DNA of 64,000 nt, taken from contig NZ_CADFDU010000003.1 in NCBI RefSeq assembly GCF_902833045.1, forward strand, positions 558,001-622,000, read 5' to 3'. This document shows positions 34,418 to 43,102 of the stretch, one piece after another (within the stretch, counting starts at the first letter, position 1; every line of letters starts with the position of its first letter). The notes beneath the pieces are model-generated. The model saw only the letters and a list, made by a program, of their open reading frames with translations. It ran no database searches and had not been told where the DNA came from. The DNA comes from Burkholderia sp. BCC0322 (GTDB lineage: Bacteria; Pseudomonadota; Gammaproteobacteria; Burkholderiales; Burkholderiaceae). The position numbers and the translations under genes were made by a program.

Positions 34418-34815
34418 CGACAGCGAAACGGCCGTGAAGGTGCCGCAAAATAGAAATTTCCAATGTGCGCCGCGGGGACGGAAGAATCAGGCCATCGCGA
34501 TTCCCGACACGAATCGCGGTATTTCTGCGCCATCCAGGGTCGTATCGGTGCCTTTTTTCATCATTCCGGTAAAAAAATGAGGCCCGGCCATGGTGCACTG
34601 ATGCAGCCCGCGACACCGGCCGCCGCAGCGCGGCCCGCACGGCTTCCACGCAGCCGGGCCACCCGGCATCGCGCACTATCCGGCCATCCGTAGCCCGAAC
34701 CGGGTATGCCGCTTGCTGACCCAACCATGCTCGCCCGGCACGCTCCACGGCAGGCCGGATGGTCGACCCGCGGCGTGACGCCGTGCGACCTGAGCCGGCG
34801 CGAGGCAAGGATGCA
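34418..34815. other. Divergent intergenic region, activator and hybrid kinase
   Basis: 398 bp. No sigma-54 -24/-12 element was found. The part near 34550-34580 is AT-rich (TTTTTTCATCATTCCGGTAAAAAAATGA) but broken into short words and may hold a promoter. No gene. Confidence 0.35.
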
Positions 34816-36795
34816 ATGAGAACCCTGACCCGTGAGCTGTTACGGCAGGGTGCATGGATCGTGCTGGCCGTCGGGCTGGCGTCCGCGCTGCAGGCGTGGG
34901 CGGTTCGCGCCGGCGGCGAGCACGCGCCATTTGCGCCGCTGCCTTTTTACGCAGGCGTTGCGGCTGCCGCGTGGCTGACGTCGTTCGGCGGCGGCCTGGT
35001 TGCCGCCGCGTTCAGCATGGTCGCGATCGGTGCGCTCGGGTGGCGTGACGCGTCGCTGGCCACGCTGCTCGCGCAGGCCGGCGCATTCGCCGCGATCAGC
35101 GTCGTCGAGTGCGTGCTCGTGATCGCGGTGAAGCCGCTGCTCGTGAACGATCGTCTGCACAAACCCGGTAACGCCGGCAACGCCGATGCGCACGAGCCGA
35201 CGCCCGGCTCGCGCATGCCCGTACCGGACGACGGCCTGCTGCGCCGCGTGGTCGATGCTTCGCCTGACGCGATTGTCGGGGTCGATGCCGCACGCCGGGT
35301 CACGAGCTGGAATCCGGCGGCGCGAAGGATCTTCGGCCTCGACGCAACGCAGGCCGCCGGCCGCGACATCGCCGCGATGATCGCGCCACGCTGGTTGCGA
35401 CGCCACCCGTTGCCCGCGTCGTTCGCGGATCTGCATGCGCCGGTCGGTCCGTTCGACGTGCTGTGCGTGCGTCGCGACGGCGGCCGTTTTCGCGCGACCT
35501 TCGCCGCGTCGCCGATCGTCGATGCGCGGGGCAACTGCACGGGTCTGTCGATGACGCTGCGCGACGCGCACGAACGACGCCGCGACGAGCGGCGCACCAT
35601 GCGCTCGCTACGCGGCGCGCACGACGCACGCGTGCAGGCTGACACGTCGAACCGGCTGAAGGACGAACTGCTGGCCACGGTGTCGCACGAACTGCGCACG
35701 CCGCTGAACGTGATCTACGGCTGGGTCGAGGTACTGCGCAACGTCGACGGACAGGGGCTCGCGCAACAGGCGGTCGACGCGATCGATCGCAGCGCACGGT
35801 CGCTGTCGCACATGGTTGCCGACCTGCTCGACGCATCGTCGCTCGCGACGGGCCGGTTGCGCCTCGAGCGTGTACCGGTCGATCTCGTGCGGGTCGTGCG
35901 CGATGCTACGCGGGAGCTCGATGCGACCGCACGGGCGAGCGGGCTCGAGCTGTCGACCCGTTACGAGATGCCCGCCTGCGTGATTCCGGCGGACCGCGAG
36001 CGCGTGCGCCAGGTCCTGTCGAACCTGTTGTCGAATGCGATCAAGTTCACGCCGCCGGGCGGCCGCATCGTCGTGTCGCTGGCCCGGGCGGGCGAGCGCG
36101 TGCGGTTGTCGGTCGCCGATACCGGGCAGGGTATTGCGCCGGAATGCCTGCCGCATCTGTTCGAGACGTTCAGCCGGCCCGAACGCGCCTTTGCGTCGCC
36201 GAAGCGCGGCCTCGGGCTCGGCCTGTCGATCGTGCGCAACATCACCCGGCTGCTTGGCGGCGAAGTCGTCGCGACGAGCGCCGGCGCCGGACGCGGGACG
36301 ACCGTCACGGTCACGCTGCCGGCCGGCTGGGACGTCGACGAACCCGCCGAGAATCTGCCGCACGCGGCGGGCACGCCGGATACGACGACGCTCGACGGCC
36401 AGCGTGTGCTCGTCGTCGACGATGATGCGACATCGCGCGCAAGCCTCGCCGCGGCACTCGAAACGATGGGCGCGCAAGTGTCGACCGCGCAATCGGGGCA
36501 TGACGCGCTCGACGTGGTGGAACGGCAGGCGCCGAACGTCGTGCTGTCGGATCTCGCGATGCCGGACGGTGACGGCTTCTGGCTGCTCGACCGCATCCGG
36601 CATTTGCCGGGTGGCAGCGGGCGCCTGCCCGTCGTTGCGATCACGGCGCACGCCGGCCACGCCGACCGGCACCGCGTGATGGCGGCCGGTTTCGACGCGT
36701 ATCTGCGCAAGCCGGTGGACATGCCGACGCTCGCGAGCGTAATCGCCGATGTCGCGCCCGACACTGCGCACGATCGGAAGGAGCGCGGCCGGTAG
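34816..36795 (+). CDS. Hybrid sensor histidine kinase (PAS, HisKA, HATPase, receiver)
   Basis: 659 residues from the ATG at 34816. Three or four N-terminal membrane spans (about 12-108) with almost no periplasmic part, a PAS domain (about 138-255, VVDASPDAIVGVDAARRVTS), HisKA with His291 in ATVSHELRTPLNVIYG, HATPase (SNLLSNAIKFTPPGGR, VADTGQGI, GLGLGLSIV), and a C-terminal receiver with Asp579 (VVLSDLAMPDGDG) and Lys in YLRKPVD. The final receiver suggests a phosphorelay through an Hpt protein encoded elsewhere. It sits among stress genes and starts an apparent run with the DUF4142 gene. Confidence 0.93.
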   Translation: MRTLTRELLRQGAWIVLAVGLASALQAWAVRAGGEHAPFAPLPFYAGVAAAAWLTSFGGGLVAAAFSMVAIGALGWRDASLATLLAQAGAFAAISVVECVLVIAVKPLLVNDRLHKPGNAGNADAHEPTPGSRMPVPDDGLLRRVVDASPDAIVGVDAARRVTSWNPAARRIFGLDATQAAGRDIAAMIAPRWLRRHPLPASFADLHAPVGPFDVLCVRRDGGRFRATFAASPIVDARGNCTGLSMTLRDAHERRRDERRTMRSLRGAHDARVQADTSNRLKDELLATVSHELRTPLNVIYGWVEVLRNVDGQGLAQQAVDAIDRSARSLSHMVADLLDASSLATGRLRLERVPVDLVRVVRDATRELDATARASGLELSTRYEMPACVIPADRERVRQVLSNLLSNAIKFTPPGGRIVVSLARAGERVRLSVADTGQGIAPECLPHLFETFSRPERAFASPKRGLGLGLSIVRNITRLLGGEVVATSAGAGRGTTVTVTLPAGWDVDEPAENLPHAAGTPDTTTLDGQRVLVVDDDATSRASLAAALETMGAQVSTAQSGHDALDVVERQAPNVVLSDLAMPDGDGFWLLDRIRHLPGGSGRLPVVAITAHAGHADRHRVMAAGFDAYLRKPVDMPTLASVIADVAPDTAHDRKERGR

Positions 36796-36902
36796 ACGCC
36801 GGGGTGGCCGCTCGCCCGCTCATCGACGAGGAAAGGCAGCGAGATGGACGCAACGGCAACCTGCGCGGCCGGCCTGCTCCGTCGCGCCATACGGAGGTGC
36901 GG

Positions 36903-37514
36903 ATGAAAACGAATCGAACCGGCCGGCCGGCGGCGATCGTGCTGGCCGCGACCGTCGGCGCATTGAACGTCGCGTTCGCGCAGGGGCAGGCATCGCCCGC
37001 TTCGTCGGCGCAAGTCGCGCCGGGTGTCATCCGCCCCGGCACGACGGCCGACGAGGCCGGCATGACACAGCGGCCGACCGGTATCGATGTTGAATTCGTC
37101 GACAAGGCAGGCATGATCGGCAAGGTAGAGCGGCAGGCCAGCGAGCTCGCGCTAGACCGCTCGTCGAACCCGGACGTGAAGGCGTTCGCGCGCAGGATGG
37201 TCAACGATCACGGACGGATCGCCGGCGAGTTGCGGCAGCTTGGCGCGGCCAAGGGCGTACCGGTCCAGTCGCGAATGCTCGTTGACCCGGCCGTGGCCGC
37301 GATGCGAACCAAGGAGGGCCACGCGTTTGACACGGCCTATGTCGCGCTGGCGGGCCCGCGCGCGCAGGAAGCGGCGATCCGGCTCTACGAAGCCGAGGTG
37401 CGGAACGGCCGCGATCCGCAGCTTCGCGCGTTCGCGGCCAACGCATTGCCGATGCTGAACGCGCACCTGGCCGCCACCCGGCAACTCGCGCGGACGGTCG
37501 CGGCCGCGCACTGA
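36903..37514 (+). CDS. DUF4142 periplasmic protein
   Basis: 203 residues, ATG at 36903 after CGGAGGT. A signal peptide ends at VAFA-QG (about residue 26). The mature protein has the ferritin-like helical DUF4142 pattern: FVDKAGMIGKVERQASELAL, KAFARRMVNDHGRIAGELRQ and DTAYVALAGPRAQEAAIRLY. Members are linked to stress tolerance and stationary phase, with unknown mechanism. It follows the hybrid kinase gene by 107 nt. Confidence 0.88.
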   Translation: MKTNRTGRPAAIVLAATVGALNVAFAQGQASPASSAQVAPGVIRPGTTADEAGMTQRPTGIDVEFVDKAGMIGKVERQASELALDRSSNPDVKAFARRMVNDHGRIAGELRQLGAAKGVPVQSRMLVDPAVAAMRTKEGHAFDTAYVALAGPRAQEAAIRLYEAEVRNGRDPQLRAFAANALPMLNAHLAATRQLARTVAAAH

Positions 37515-37526
37515 GCCGCGATCACG

Positions 37527-38042
37527 CTAGCGCTCGCCGCCTTCAGGGCTTGCAGGGGCTTCGGGGCCGCCCGGCGACGCCTCGTACGGCGGCGAGTCGA
37601 GCGCCGTTTCGCCTTCCTCGATCAGCCAGTACGGCGAACTGCCGTAGTACGCATGCAGCGCCTTGGCCCACTCCGGATCGGCCATTGCGGGCCAGCGGTT
37701 CCTGTCGAAGCCGGGGGCTTCGCGCACGCGGTCGGTGGCGACGGGCAGCACGAAGCATTGGCGCTCGACGTCAAGCACGAGGACGTTCCACGGCACCGCG
37801 AGCAGCTTGTCGCCGATCCCGGGCAGGCCGCCCGACGACACGACCGCATACGCGATCCGGCCGGAGCGCACGTCGAGCATGATGTCGGCGACCTGGCCGA
37901 TGTCGTCGCCGTCCATCGTCAGGACGCGATCGCCTTCGAGCGTGCGGGCGGCCATCACGTCGGGCCCCGGCCCGCCGCCGGCCGTGCGGCGCTTGCCGCC
38001 GACGATACGCGTGTCGTCGCGCGACGGTCTGTCCGTTGTCAT
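37527..38042 (-). CDS. PRC-barrel domain protein
   Basis: 171 residues from the ATG at 38042. The PRC-barrel lies at about 33-100 (MAARTLEGDRVLTMDGDDIG, VADIMLDVRSGRIAYAVVSS, LLAVPWNVLVLD). The C-terminal part contains the WPAMADPEWAKALHAYYG segment seen in many Burkholderia PRC proteins beside Usp and CBS genes. PRC-barrels mediate protein or RNA contacts; the role of this class is unknown. It lies 59 nt after the CBS gene on the same strand, and converges with the DUF4142 gene. Confidence 0.88.
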   Translation of the reverse strand: MTTDRPSRDDTRIVGGKRRTAGGGPGPDVMAARTLEGDRVLTMDGDDIGQVADIMLDVRSGRIAYAVVSSGGLPGIGDKLLAVPWNVLVLDVERQCFVLPVATDRVREAPGFDRNRWPAMADPEWAKALHAYYGSSPYWLIEEGETALDSPPYEASPGGPEAPASPEGGER

Positions 38043-38101
38043 CGAACACCTCCTGGTCATAGCGGCGCCCGGGCGGGCCTCGCGGCATGAACGGGCGCCG
38101 G

Positions 38102-38533
38102 TCAGCGCCGGCGTGGCAGCGACACGTCCTCGAGCGTATTGGCCAGCTCGTCCCGCTCGGGGCCGCCCGCGCGGGTCGCGATGTCGCCGAGCGACACGAT
38201 GCCGACCAGCCGCCGGTTGCGGTCGAGCACCGGCAACCGATGCAACTGCACGTCGGCCATCCGCTGCTGGACGTCGCCGACACCGTCGTCCTCGACGCAC
38301 CACTGCACGGGCCTGGACGCGACCGCCTGCACGGGCGTATCGGACGAATGGCCGTGCGACAGTCCGCGCACCGCGAGGTCGCGGTCAGTCACGATCGCGA
38401 CGAGTTCGGGGCCGTCGCAAACGGGCAGCACGCCGATATCGAAGCGCCGCATCAATTCGGCCGCGTGGCGAATCGTGTCGGTCGGCGCGACACACACCAC
38501 GTCGCGCGACATGATCTCGTTGACGCGAAACAT
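38102..38533 (-). CDS. CBS-domain pair protein
   Basis: 143 residues made of two CBS domains: VNEIMSRDVVCVAPTDTIRH, then MRRFDIGVLPVCDGPELVAI and VTDRDLAVRG; second LHRLPVLDRNRRLVGIVSLG. Bateman modules bind adenosyl ligands such as AMP or ATP and sense energy state. Stand-alone proteins of this type are common in stress islands. It probably forms a small operon with the PRC-barrel gene. Confidence 0.92.
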   Translation of the reverse strand: MFRVNEIMSRDVVCVAPTDTIRHAAELMRRFDIGVLPVCDGPELVAIVTDRDLAVRGLSHGHSSDTPVQAVASRPVQWCVEDDGVGDVQQRMADVQLHRLPVLDRNRRLVGIVSLGDIATRAGGPERDELANTLEDVSLPRRR

Positions 38534-38687
38534 GACCGCCTCCTTCGTGAAGAAGCCGATTCAGGAGCAGATGGCGTGCCGCGCGCGGGCCGCGCACGCC
38601 GGGCCTCGACGGCCAGGCGACGGAGAAATTTGCCAGCCCGCTTGTACATCTTCCACGGCGGCAGCCGCGAACGGGTGGGGCAGGACG

Positions 38688-38807
38688 TCAGTGCCCGATG
38701 CCCGTCATCGCGACGATCGCGAGCACTACCGCGCTTTCGATCGCCGCCAGCGCTGCGACGCCGGCGGCGCCGCTGATTTCATGCCATTTGCGTTCAAGGC
38801 GTTTCAT
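38688..38807 (-). CDS. 39-residue single-span membrane protein
   Basis: A minus-strand reading frame below usual size limits: ATG at 38807, stop at 38690-38688, 39 residues, with a CGGAG site 8 nt upstream. The start is basic (MKRLERKWHEISGAA), followed by one hydrophobic helix (GVAALAAIESAVVLAIVAM). This fits an inner-membrane miniprotein with its N-terminus in the cytosol. It sits among the stress genes, same strand as the CBS and PRC genes. Function unknown. Confidence 0.6.
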   Translation of the reverse strand: MKRLERKWHEISGAAGVAALAAIESAVVLAIVAMTGIGH

Positions 38808-38873
38808 CGGATCAACTCCGGATTGCTCCGGCGCGCCGCTGCGCCGCCGCGCAGTGCGAGCCGGTTGCCGCCG

Positions 38874-39122
38874 TCAGCCGTGATCGGGGGGCGGGGAAGG
38901 AACGTGCGGCGCGCGGCGTTCGCGCTCGCCGGACGGCTTGGCAGGATCGATACGGGTCGCGCCGCCAACGGCGGGCGGGTCGCTGGCCGGAAACGTCTCC
39001 TCGAGTCCCTCGTCGATGCGTTCCTCCGTCTTGTCTTTGGACGGCGGGCGCGACGCGGCGAGCGAGAGCAGTCCGGCAGCCGGTGACACGGCGTCGTGGC
39101 GGCCGGGGGCGTGAGCGGTCAT
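38874..39122 (-). CDS. Small acidic protein with EETFPASDPPAV motif
   Basis: 82 residues with one of the best ribosome binding sites in the window (AAGGAGG). The middle has DKTEERIDEGLEETFPASDPPAV; the LEE(S/T)FPASDPPA motif is recurrent in small proteobacterial proteins of unknown role. The rest is Pro-, Arg- and Ser-rich and likely disordered. No membrane span or signal peptide. Confidence 0.8.
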   Translation of the reverse strand: MTAHAPGRHDAVSPAAGLLSLAASRPPSKDKTEERIDEGLEETFPASDPPAVGGATRIDPAKPSGERERRAPHVPSPPPDHG

Positions 39123-39263
39123 GGTCGAACCTCCTTGTTCATCGCAGGGGGCGCAAGCGCGATGCCTGCGCGGGACCGACGGCACGACGCCTGCGCGTCG
39201 GCGAAACCGCACGGGGCGCGGCGCAGCCACGCGCGCCGTCGGCGTGGACGAGAGGACATCGTG

Positions 39264-39641
39264 ATGAAGGTATCCAGTGAAAGGATACGTTACGACGCGA
39301 ACGGTTGCGGCGGCGATTTCTGCCACGTGCGCGAGTGTTTCAACGCGTGGAAGCGCGAGTCGCCGGTCCATCGGCCCGAGGCACGCGGCCTGAGGCCCGA
39401 GCGGCGCACGTTCGACGGCAAGGACGAGGTACGCGATCTGAACGACGCCGTGTACGACGGCCCCGAGCACGCGCAGCAGGCGCTCGTCGCGGCATGCACG
39501 CCGTCCGACCGATTCGCGCTCGCGGTACGGCTGACCGCCGAGGGGCGCACGTTGTGGCTCGTGATGACGGCCTATGAGGACTCTGAGCACGCGGCAGCGT
39601 CCGACCTGGGCGGCCAACCGGGGCACCCGCCTCGGCAATAG
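39264..39641 (+). CDS. Conserved hypothetical protein
   Basis: 125 residues; the ATG at 39264 is preceded by AGAGGACATC, and a GTG lies immediately before it. A folded core is suggested by an acidic loop (DGKDEVRDLNDAVYDGPEHA), a helix (AQQALVAACTPSDRF) and two strands (ALAVRLTAEGRTLWLVMTAY). Cysteines occur as GCGGDFCHVREC. I do not recognise the family; similar size and context suggest one of the Burkholderia DUF proteins of stress islands. Confidence 0.65.
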   Translation: MKVSSERIRYDANGCGGDFCHVRECFNAWKRESPVHRPEARGLRPERRTFDGKDEVRDLNDAVYDGPEHAQQALVAACTPSDRFALAVRLTAEGRTLWLVMTAYEDSEHAAASDLGGQPGHPPRQ

Positions 39642-39703
39642 GCACACCGCTTGCTCAGGGTTGCAGCGCCATCGAGATGCGCGCGCCGTCGCGCAGGAGA
39701 GAC

Positions 39704-40171
39704 ATGAATACGCCATTCACGCTGCACCGCCCCGAACCGACGACGCCCGACGTCGACCCGGAGCCGACGCCCGGGCACGACGATCCCGTCGATCCGCCCG
39801 TGCCCGACGGGCTGCCGCAGGGTGACCCGCCATCGCACCCGTCACCGATGCGGATGCCGGGAGAAAGTGGTGGATCACACGCGTCCGCGCGAACACTGAA
39901 ACAGGGAGGACCCTCATGGACATTCACGTGCAATCGCCAGACAAGCGCGCGATCGCCCAGGTGCTGGGCCGCTATTTCGAATCGCGCTCGTTGCGCTATC
40001 ACATCGAGGAACTGCCGGGCGGCGTGCTGCAGATCGGCTTTCGCGCCAGCGGCCGACCGGTTGCCGTCACCGTTTCGTTCGACGATGCCGCGTACGACAC
40101 CTATACGCATTGGGACGCGAGCCAGAAGCAGCTCGCGCTCGGACGGCTCGCCGACGGCTTCTCGCGAATGA
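39704..40171 (+). CDS. Proline-rich small protein, 3' end doubtful
   Basis: The ATG at 39704 has a CAGGAGAG site and opens a frame whose first 55 residues are Pro/Asp-rich (PEPTTPDVDPEPTPGHDDPV, DPPVPDGLPQGDPPSHPSPM), like small disordered proteins common in Burkholderia. The frame then has no stop and runs 255 nt into the following gene in another phase, where the sequence becomes meaningless (Arg/Ser-rich). The real protein probably ended near 39875-39900, so a stop was lost by a small frameshift, or it is a true but odd overlap. Only the first part is supported. Confidence 0.45.
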   Translation: MNTPFTLHRPEPTTPDVDPEPTPGHDDPVDPPVPDGLPQGDPPSHPSPMRMPGESGGSHASARTLKQGGPSWTFTCNRQTSARSPRCWAAISNRARCAITSRNCRAACCRSAFAPAADRLPSPFRSTMPRTTPIRIGTRARSSSRSDGSPTASRE

Positions 40172-40227
40172 TGTCGACGCGCAGCCCGGCCGCGCTGGCC
40201 GGTGACTATCACGTCGAGCGATTCTGA
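39916..40227 (+). CDS. Conserved hypothetical protein
   Basis: 103 residues, ATG at 39916 after GGGAGGA. The sequence is well structured: helix (KRAIAQVLGRYFESRSL), strands (YHIEELPGGVLQIGFRASG, RPVAVTVSFDDAAYDTYTHW) and a final helix (QKQLALGRLADGFSRMMST), giving a compact alpha/beta domain. No named family is recognised. It closes the stress island; a bidirectional terminator follows at 40263. Confidence 0.75.
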   Translation: MDIHVQSPDKRAIAQVLGRYFESRSLRYHIEELPGGVLQIGFRASGRPVAVTVSFDDAAYDTYTHWDASQKQLALGRLADGFSRMMSTRSPAALAGDYHVERF

Positions 40228-40262
40228 TTCGACCACGCTTCACCGGACGATCCCTGCGGATG

Positions 40263-40293
40263 GCAAAGTGCCCGCCCGCAGCGGGCGCTTTGC
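40263..40293. terminator. Terminator-like hairpin
   Basis: GCAAAGTGCCCGC-CCGCA-GCGGGCGCTTTGC: 13-bp arms with one mismatch. It ends the small-gene run at the right edge of the stress island. Confidence 0.7.
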
Positions 40294-40433
40294 GTCCGCG
40301 CGCGCGTCGCGTAGGATGTCCGTTAATTCAGCGCACGCTACGTTCGCGCCGCAGGCTGCCCGACGCTGCAGCCGAAGAGGCGCAATGCGCTTTCCTCCAG
40401 GTTCGTTTCGCGCATCCGCCGGGGACCGCCGTG

Positions 40434-41312
40434 ATGACTGTTGCTCGCCCTTTGCTGTCACCCGGCGCACGCCGGTTCGTTTCAGGTGTGTCGGCCTGCG
40501 CGGTGCTCGCCGCGGCTGGCGCCCGCGATGCGTCGGCCCAGACGCCTTCGCCGCTCGGCGAATGGCAATACTCGGCGGGTGTGCCGCTCCAAAAACTCTA
40601 CGACCCGAACATCTCCACCTGGGATATCAGCGTGGGCGCCGCGATGACGCTGCAGCCGCGCTATGCGGGCTCCGACCGCTATCGCGTGATGGGCGGCCCG
40701 AACGTCGACATCCGCTATCGCGACCTGTTCTTCCTGTCGACGGGCGAGGGGCTCGGCGCGAACGTGCTGCGCGGGCCGAACTGGCGCGTGAGCCTGTCCG
40801 TCGGTTACGACCTCGGGCGCCGCTCGGCCGACGATATCCAGCACCTGAACGGCCTCGACAACATCAACGCGGCGCCGGTGATGAAACTGGCGGCCGATTA
40901 CGTGATCTCGAAGGAATTTCCGCTCGTGCTGCGCGCGGATATCCGGCGCAGCATCGGTGGCTCGAATGGCTGGGTCGGCGATTTCTCCGCGTACATGCCG
41001 CTGCCGGGCAGCAACGAGCATTTCTTCTGGTTCGCGGGGCCGACCGTGTCGTTCGCGGATTCGCGCTACATGAACAGCTGGTTCGGCGTGAACCCGGGCG
41101 CGGCCGCGCGTTCCGGGTTGCCGGCCTATTCGTCGGGGGCCGGGTTCAAGTCGTACGGCGCGGGCGTGACGATGGCCTGGTTTGTGAACAAGCACTGGTT
41201 CGTCACGATCGACGGCGCGATCGAGCAACTCGTCGGCCGCGCCGCGCGCAGCCCGATCACGCAGCAGTCGACCAACGGCGTGTTCGACATGTCGGTGAAT
41301 TACCAGTTCTGA
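40434..41312 (+). CDS. MipA/OmpV-family outer-membrane protein
   Basis: 292 residues from the ATG at 40434 (a GTG lies directly before it). The signal peptide is long (about 35 residues, ending near ASA-QT). The mature part has the beta-barrel pattern and typical MipA elements: VGAAMTLQPRYAGSDRYRVM, GPNVDIRYRDLFFLSTGEGL and the terminal VNYQF with C-terminal Phe for the Bam machine. MipA/OmpV proteins have been tied to murein enzyme scaffolding and to adhesion or antibiotic response. Single gene. Confidence 0.9.
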   Translation: MTVARPLLSPGARRFVSGVSACAVLAAAGARDASAQTPSPLGEWQYSAGVPLQKLYDPNISTWDISVGAAMTLQPRYAGSDRYRVMGGPNVDIRYRDLFFLSTGEGLGANVLRGPNWRVSLSVGYDLGRRSADDIQHLNGLDNINAAPVMKLAADYVISKEFPLVLRADIRRSIGGSNGWVGDFSAYMPLPGSNEHFFWFAGPTVSFADSRYMNSWFGVNPGAAARSGLPAYSSGAGFKSYGAGVTMAWFVNKHWFVTIDGAIEQLVGRAARSPITQQSTNGVFDMSVNYQF

Positions 41313-41368
41313 GCGGGGCCGGGCAGTAGAGGGCCGATCGGGCGTGCGGCACCCGCCGTCACATTTGA

Positions 41369-41396
41369 TATGATTCCGACCTGTACGAATGTACAG
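41369..41396 (+). promoter_or_regulatory. LexA (SOS) box over the start of the FAN1-type gene
   Basis: CTGTACGAATGTACAG at 41381-41396 matches the SOS box CTGT-N8-ACAG exactly and is nearly palindromic throughout. A TATGAT -10 lies at 41369-41374, so the box would cover the transcription start. Its last base is the first base of the GTG start codon, implying a very short leader. Confidence 0.82.
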
Positions 41397-43102
41397 TGAT
41401 CAATCCCGTGACGCCTGCATCGCCGACGCCCCCGGCGTTTTACTACCTGACCAATTTCGAACGCGCGCTGGCCTGGCTCGGCGAGCGTTACGACGACCTG
41501 TTCGACGCGCACGAGCACGCGTTCGTCCGCCGGTTCGCGACGCTGCCGCAGGCGTCGCGCGCGCTGCTCGTGCGGATGCTGATGCGCAACGGGTGCGACT
41601 TCCGCGCCAGCAAGCTCGTGTACGACGAAATCGGCTGCGCACTCGACGCGGCCGCGCCGCTCGTCGAACTCGGCTGGGTCGATCCGGCGCCCGCGCTGAC
41701 GCTCGACGAACTGTTCGCGCTGTCGACCAAGGCCGATCTGCTGCGCATCTTCCCGGCCCTCGCCGCGCATGCGGGCGAACGCAAGCCCGAATGGCTCGAA
41801 CGGCTGCGGCCCGCGCACGGCGTCGCGCAACCGCTCGACGCGTGGGGCGCGCAGGACGGCGACCGTGTGCTGCGCGTGACGGTCGGCGCGCTGTGCGACC
41901 GGCTGCGCCTGATGTTCTTCGGCAATCTCCACCAGGACTGGAGCGAGTTCGTGCTCGCCGATCTCGGCGTGTTCCAGTACGAAAGCGTGCCGATCGCGCC
42001 GTCGTCGCGTGCGTTCCAGCAGCGCGGCGACGTCGATGCGTATCTCGCGCTGCAGGTGTGCCGCGATGCGCTCGACGCATGGCCCGGCGATCTGCCGTTC
42101 GACGACCTGATGCGCGCCATCGACGCGGTCGACTGCGGGCAGCCGTGGCTCGCGACGCGTCGCGCGAAGCTGCTGTTCGCGCTCGGGCAGGCCTGCGAAC
42201 GCCGGGCCGACTGGGCCGCCGCGCTCGACGCGTATGCGCGCAGCGCATGGCCCGGCAGCCGCCATCGGCGCATCCGCGTGCTCGAACGCTGCGGGCGTGA
42301 CGACGATGCGCTCGCGCTGGCGCTTGATGCGCGCGGCGGCTTCGAGAGCGACGAGGAGCGCCAGCGCGTCGAGCGCATGCTGCCGCGTCTGCAGCGCCGG
42401 CTCGGGCAGCGCGTCGAGCGGGCGGCCGCGGCGACGGACGTGCCGCGCGAAACGCTCGTGCTTGCGCGCCCCGATGCGTCCGTCAGCGTCGAATTTGCGG
42501 TGCGCGATCATCTCGCGCAAGCCGCTTCGCCCGTCCATTACGTCGAAAACACGCTGATCAATTCGCTGTTCGGGCTGCTGTGCTGGGAGCCCGTGTTCAC
42601 CGCGGTGCCCGGTGCGTTCTTTCACCCGTTCCAGCGCGGCCCGGCCGACCTGCACGCGCCCGATTTCGTCGCGCGCCGCGCGGACGCGTTTGCCGCGTGC
42701 TTCGCGCAGCTCGATTCGGGCGCCTATCGCGACACGATCCGCCGTCATTTCACGACGAAGGCGGGGCTGCAATCGCCGTTCGTGTTCTGGGGCGTGCTGA
42801 GCGACGCATTGCTCGACGAGGCGCTCGCGTGCCTGCCGCCCGAGCACTTGCGGCTGTGGTTCACGCGCCTGCTCGCGGATATCCGCAGCAACCGGTCGGG
42901 GCTGCCCGATCTCGTCCGCTTCTGGCCCGGCGAGCACCGCTACGAACTGATCGAGGTGAAAGGCCCCGGTGACCGCCTTCAGGACAACCAGACGCGCTGG
43001 CTCGCGTACTGCGTCGCGCACGGCATCCCGGTGCGCGTGATCGACGTCGAGTGGGCGGGTGACGACGTCGCGCACGCCGAAACGGCGAGCCTGTCCGCAT
43101 GA
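41396..43102 (+). CDS. FAN1-type structure-specific nuclease (VRR-NUC domain)
   Basis: 568 residues from GTG 41396. An N-terminal SAP/HTH-like region (about 20-100, YYLTNFERALAWLGERYDDL and MRNGCDFRASKLVYDEI) is followed by helical repeats (about 210-350) and a C-terminal VRR-NUC domain (about 440-550) with Asp505 in SGLPDLVRF and the Glu520-x-Lys522 pair in IEVKGPGDRLQDNQ. Bacterial FAN1 cuts 5' flaps near branched DNA and helps repair interstrand crosslinks. A LexA box at the start codon marks it as SOS-inducible. It overlaps the helicase gene by 4 nt (ATGA), so the two are coupled. Confidence 0.93.
   Translation: MINPVTPASPTPPAFYYLTNFERALAWLGERYDDLFDAHEHAFVRRFATLPQASRALLVRMLMRNGCDFRASKLVYDEIGCALDAAAPLVELGWVDPAPALTLDELFALSTKADLLRIFPALAAHAGERKPEWLERLRPAHGVAQPLDAWGAQDGDRVLRVTVGALCDRLRLMFFGNLHQDWSEFVLADLGVFQYESVPIAPSSRAFQQRGDVDAYLALQVCRDALDAWPGDLPFDDLMRAIDAVDCGQPWLATRRAKLLFALGQACERRADWAAALDAYARSAWPGSRHRRIRVLERCGRDDDALALALDARGGFESDEERQRVERMLPRLQRRLGQRVERAAAATDVPRETLVLARPDASVSVEFAVRDHLAQAASPVHYVENTLINSLFGLLCWEPVFTAVPGAFFHPFQRGPADLHAPDFVARRADAFAACFAQLDSGAYRDTIRRHFTTKAGLQSPFVFWGVLSDALLDEALACLPPEHLRLWFTRLLADIRSNRSGLPDLVRFWPGEHRYELIEVKGPGDRLQDNQTRWLAYCVAHGIPVRVIDVEWAGDDVAHAETASLSA

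Noticed and set aside
34418-34815. Possible sigma-54 promoter for the hybrid kinase
   Set aside because: No GG-N10-GC element with correct spacing could be found; an adjacent activator gene is not enough.
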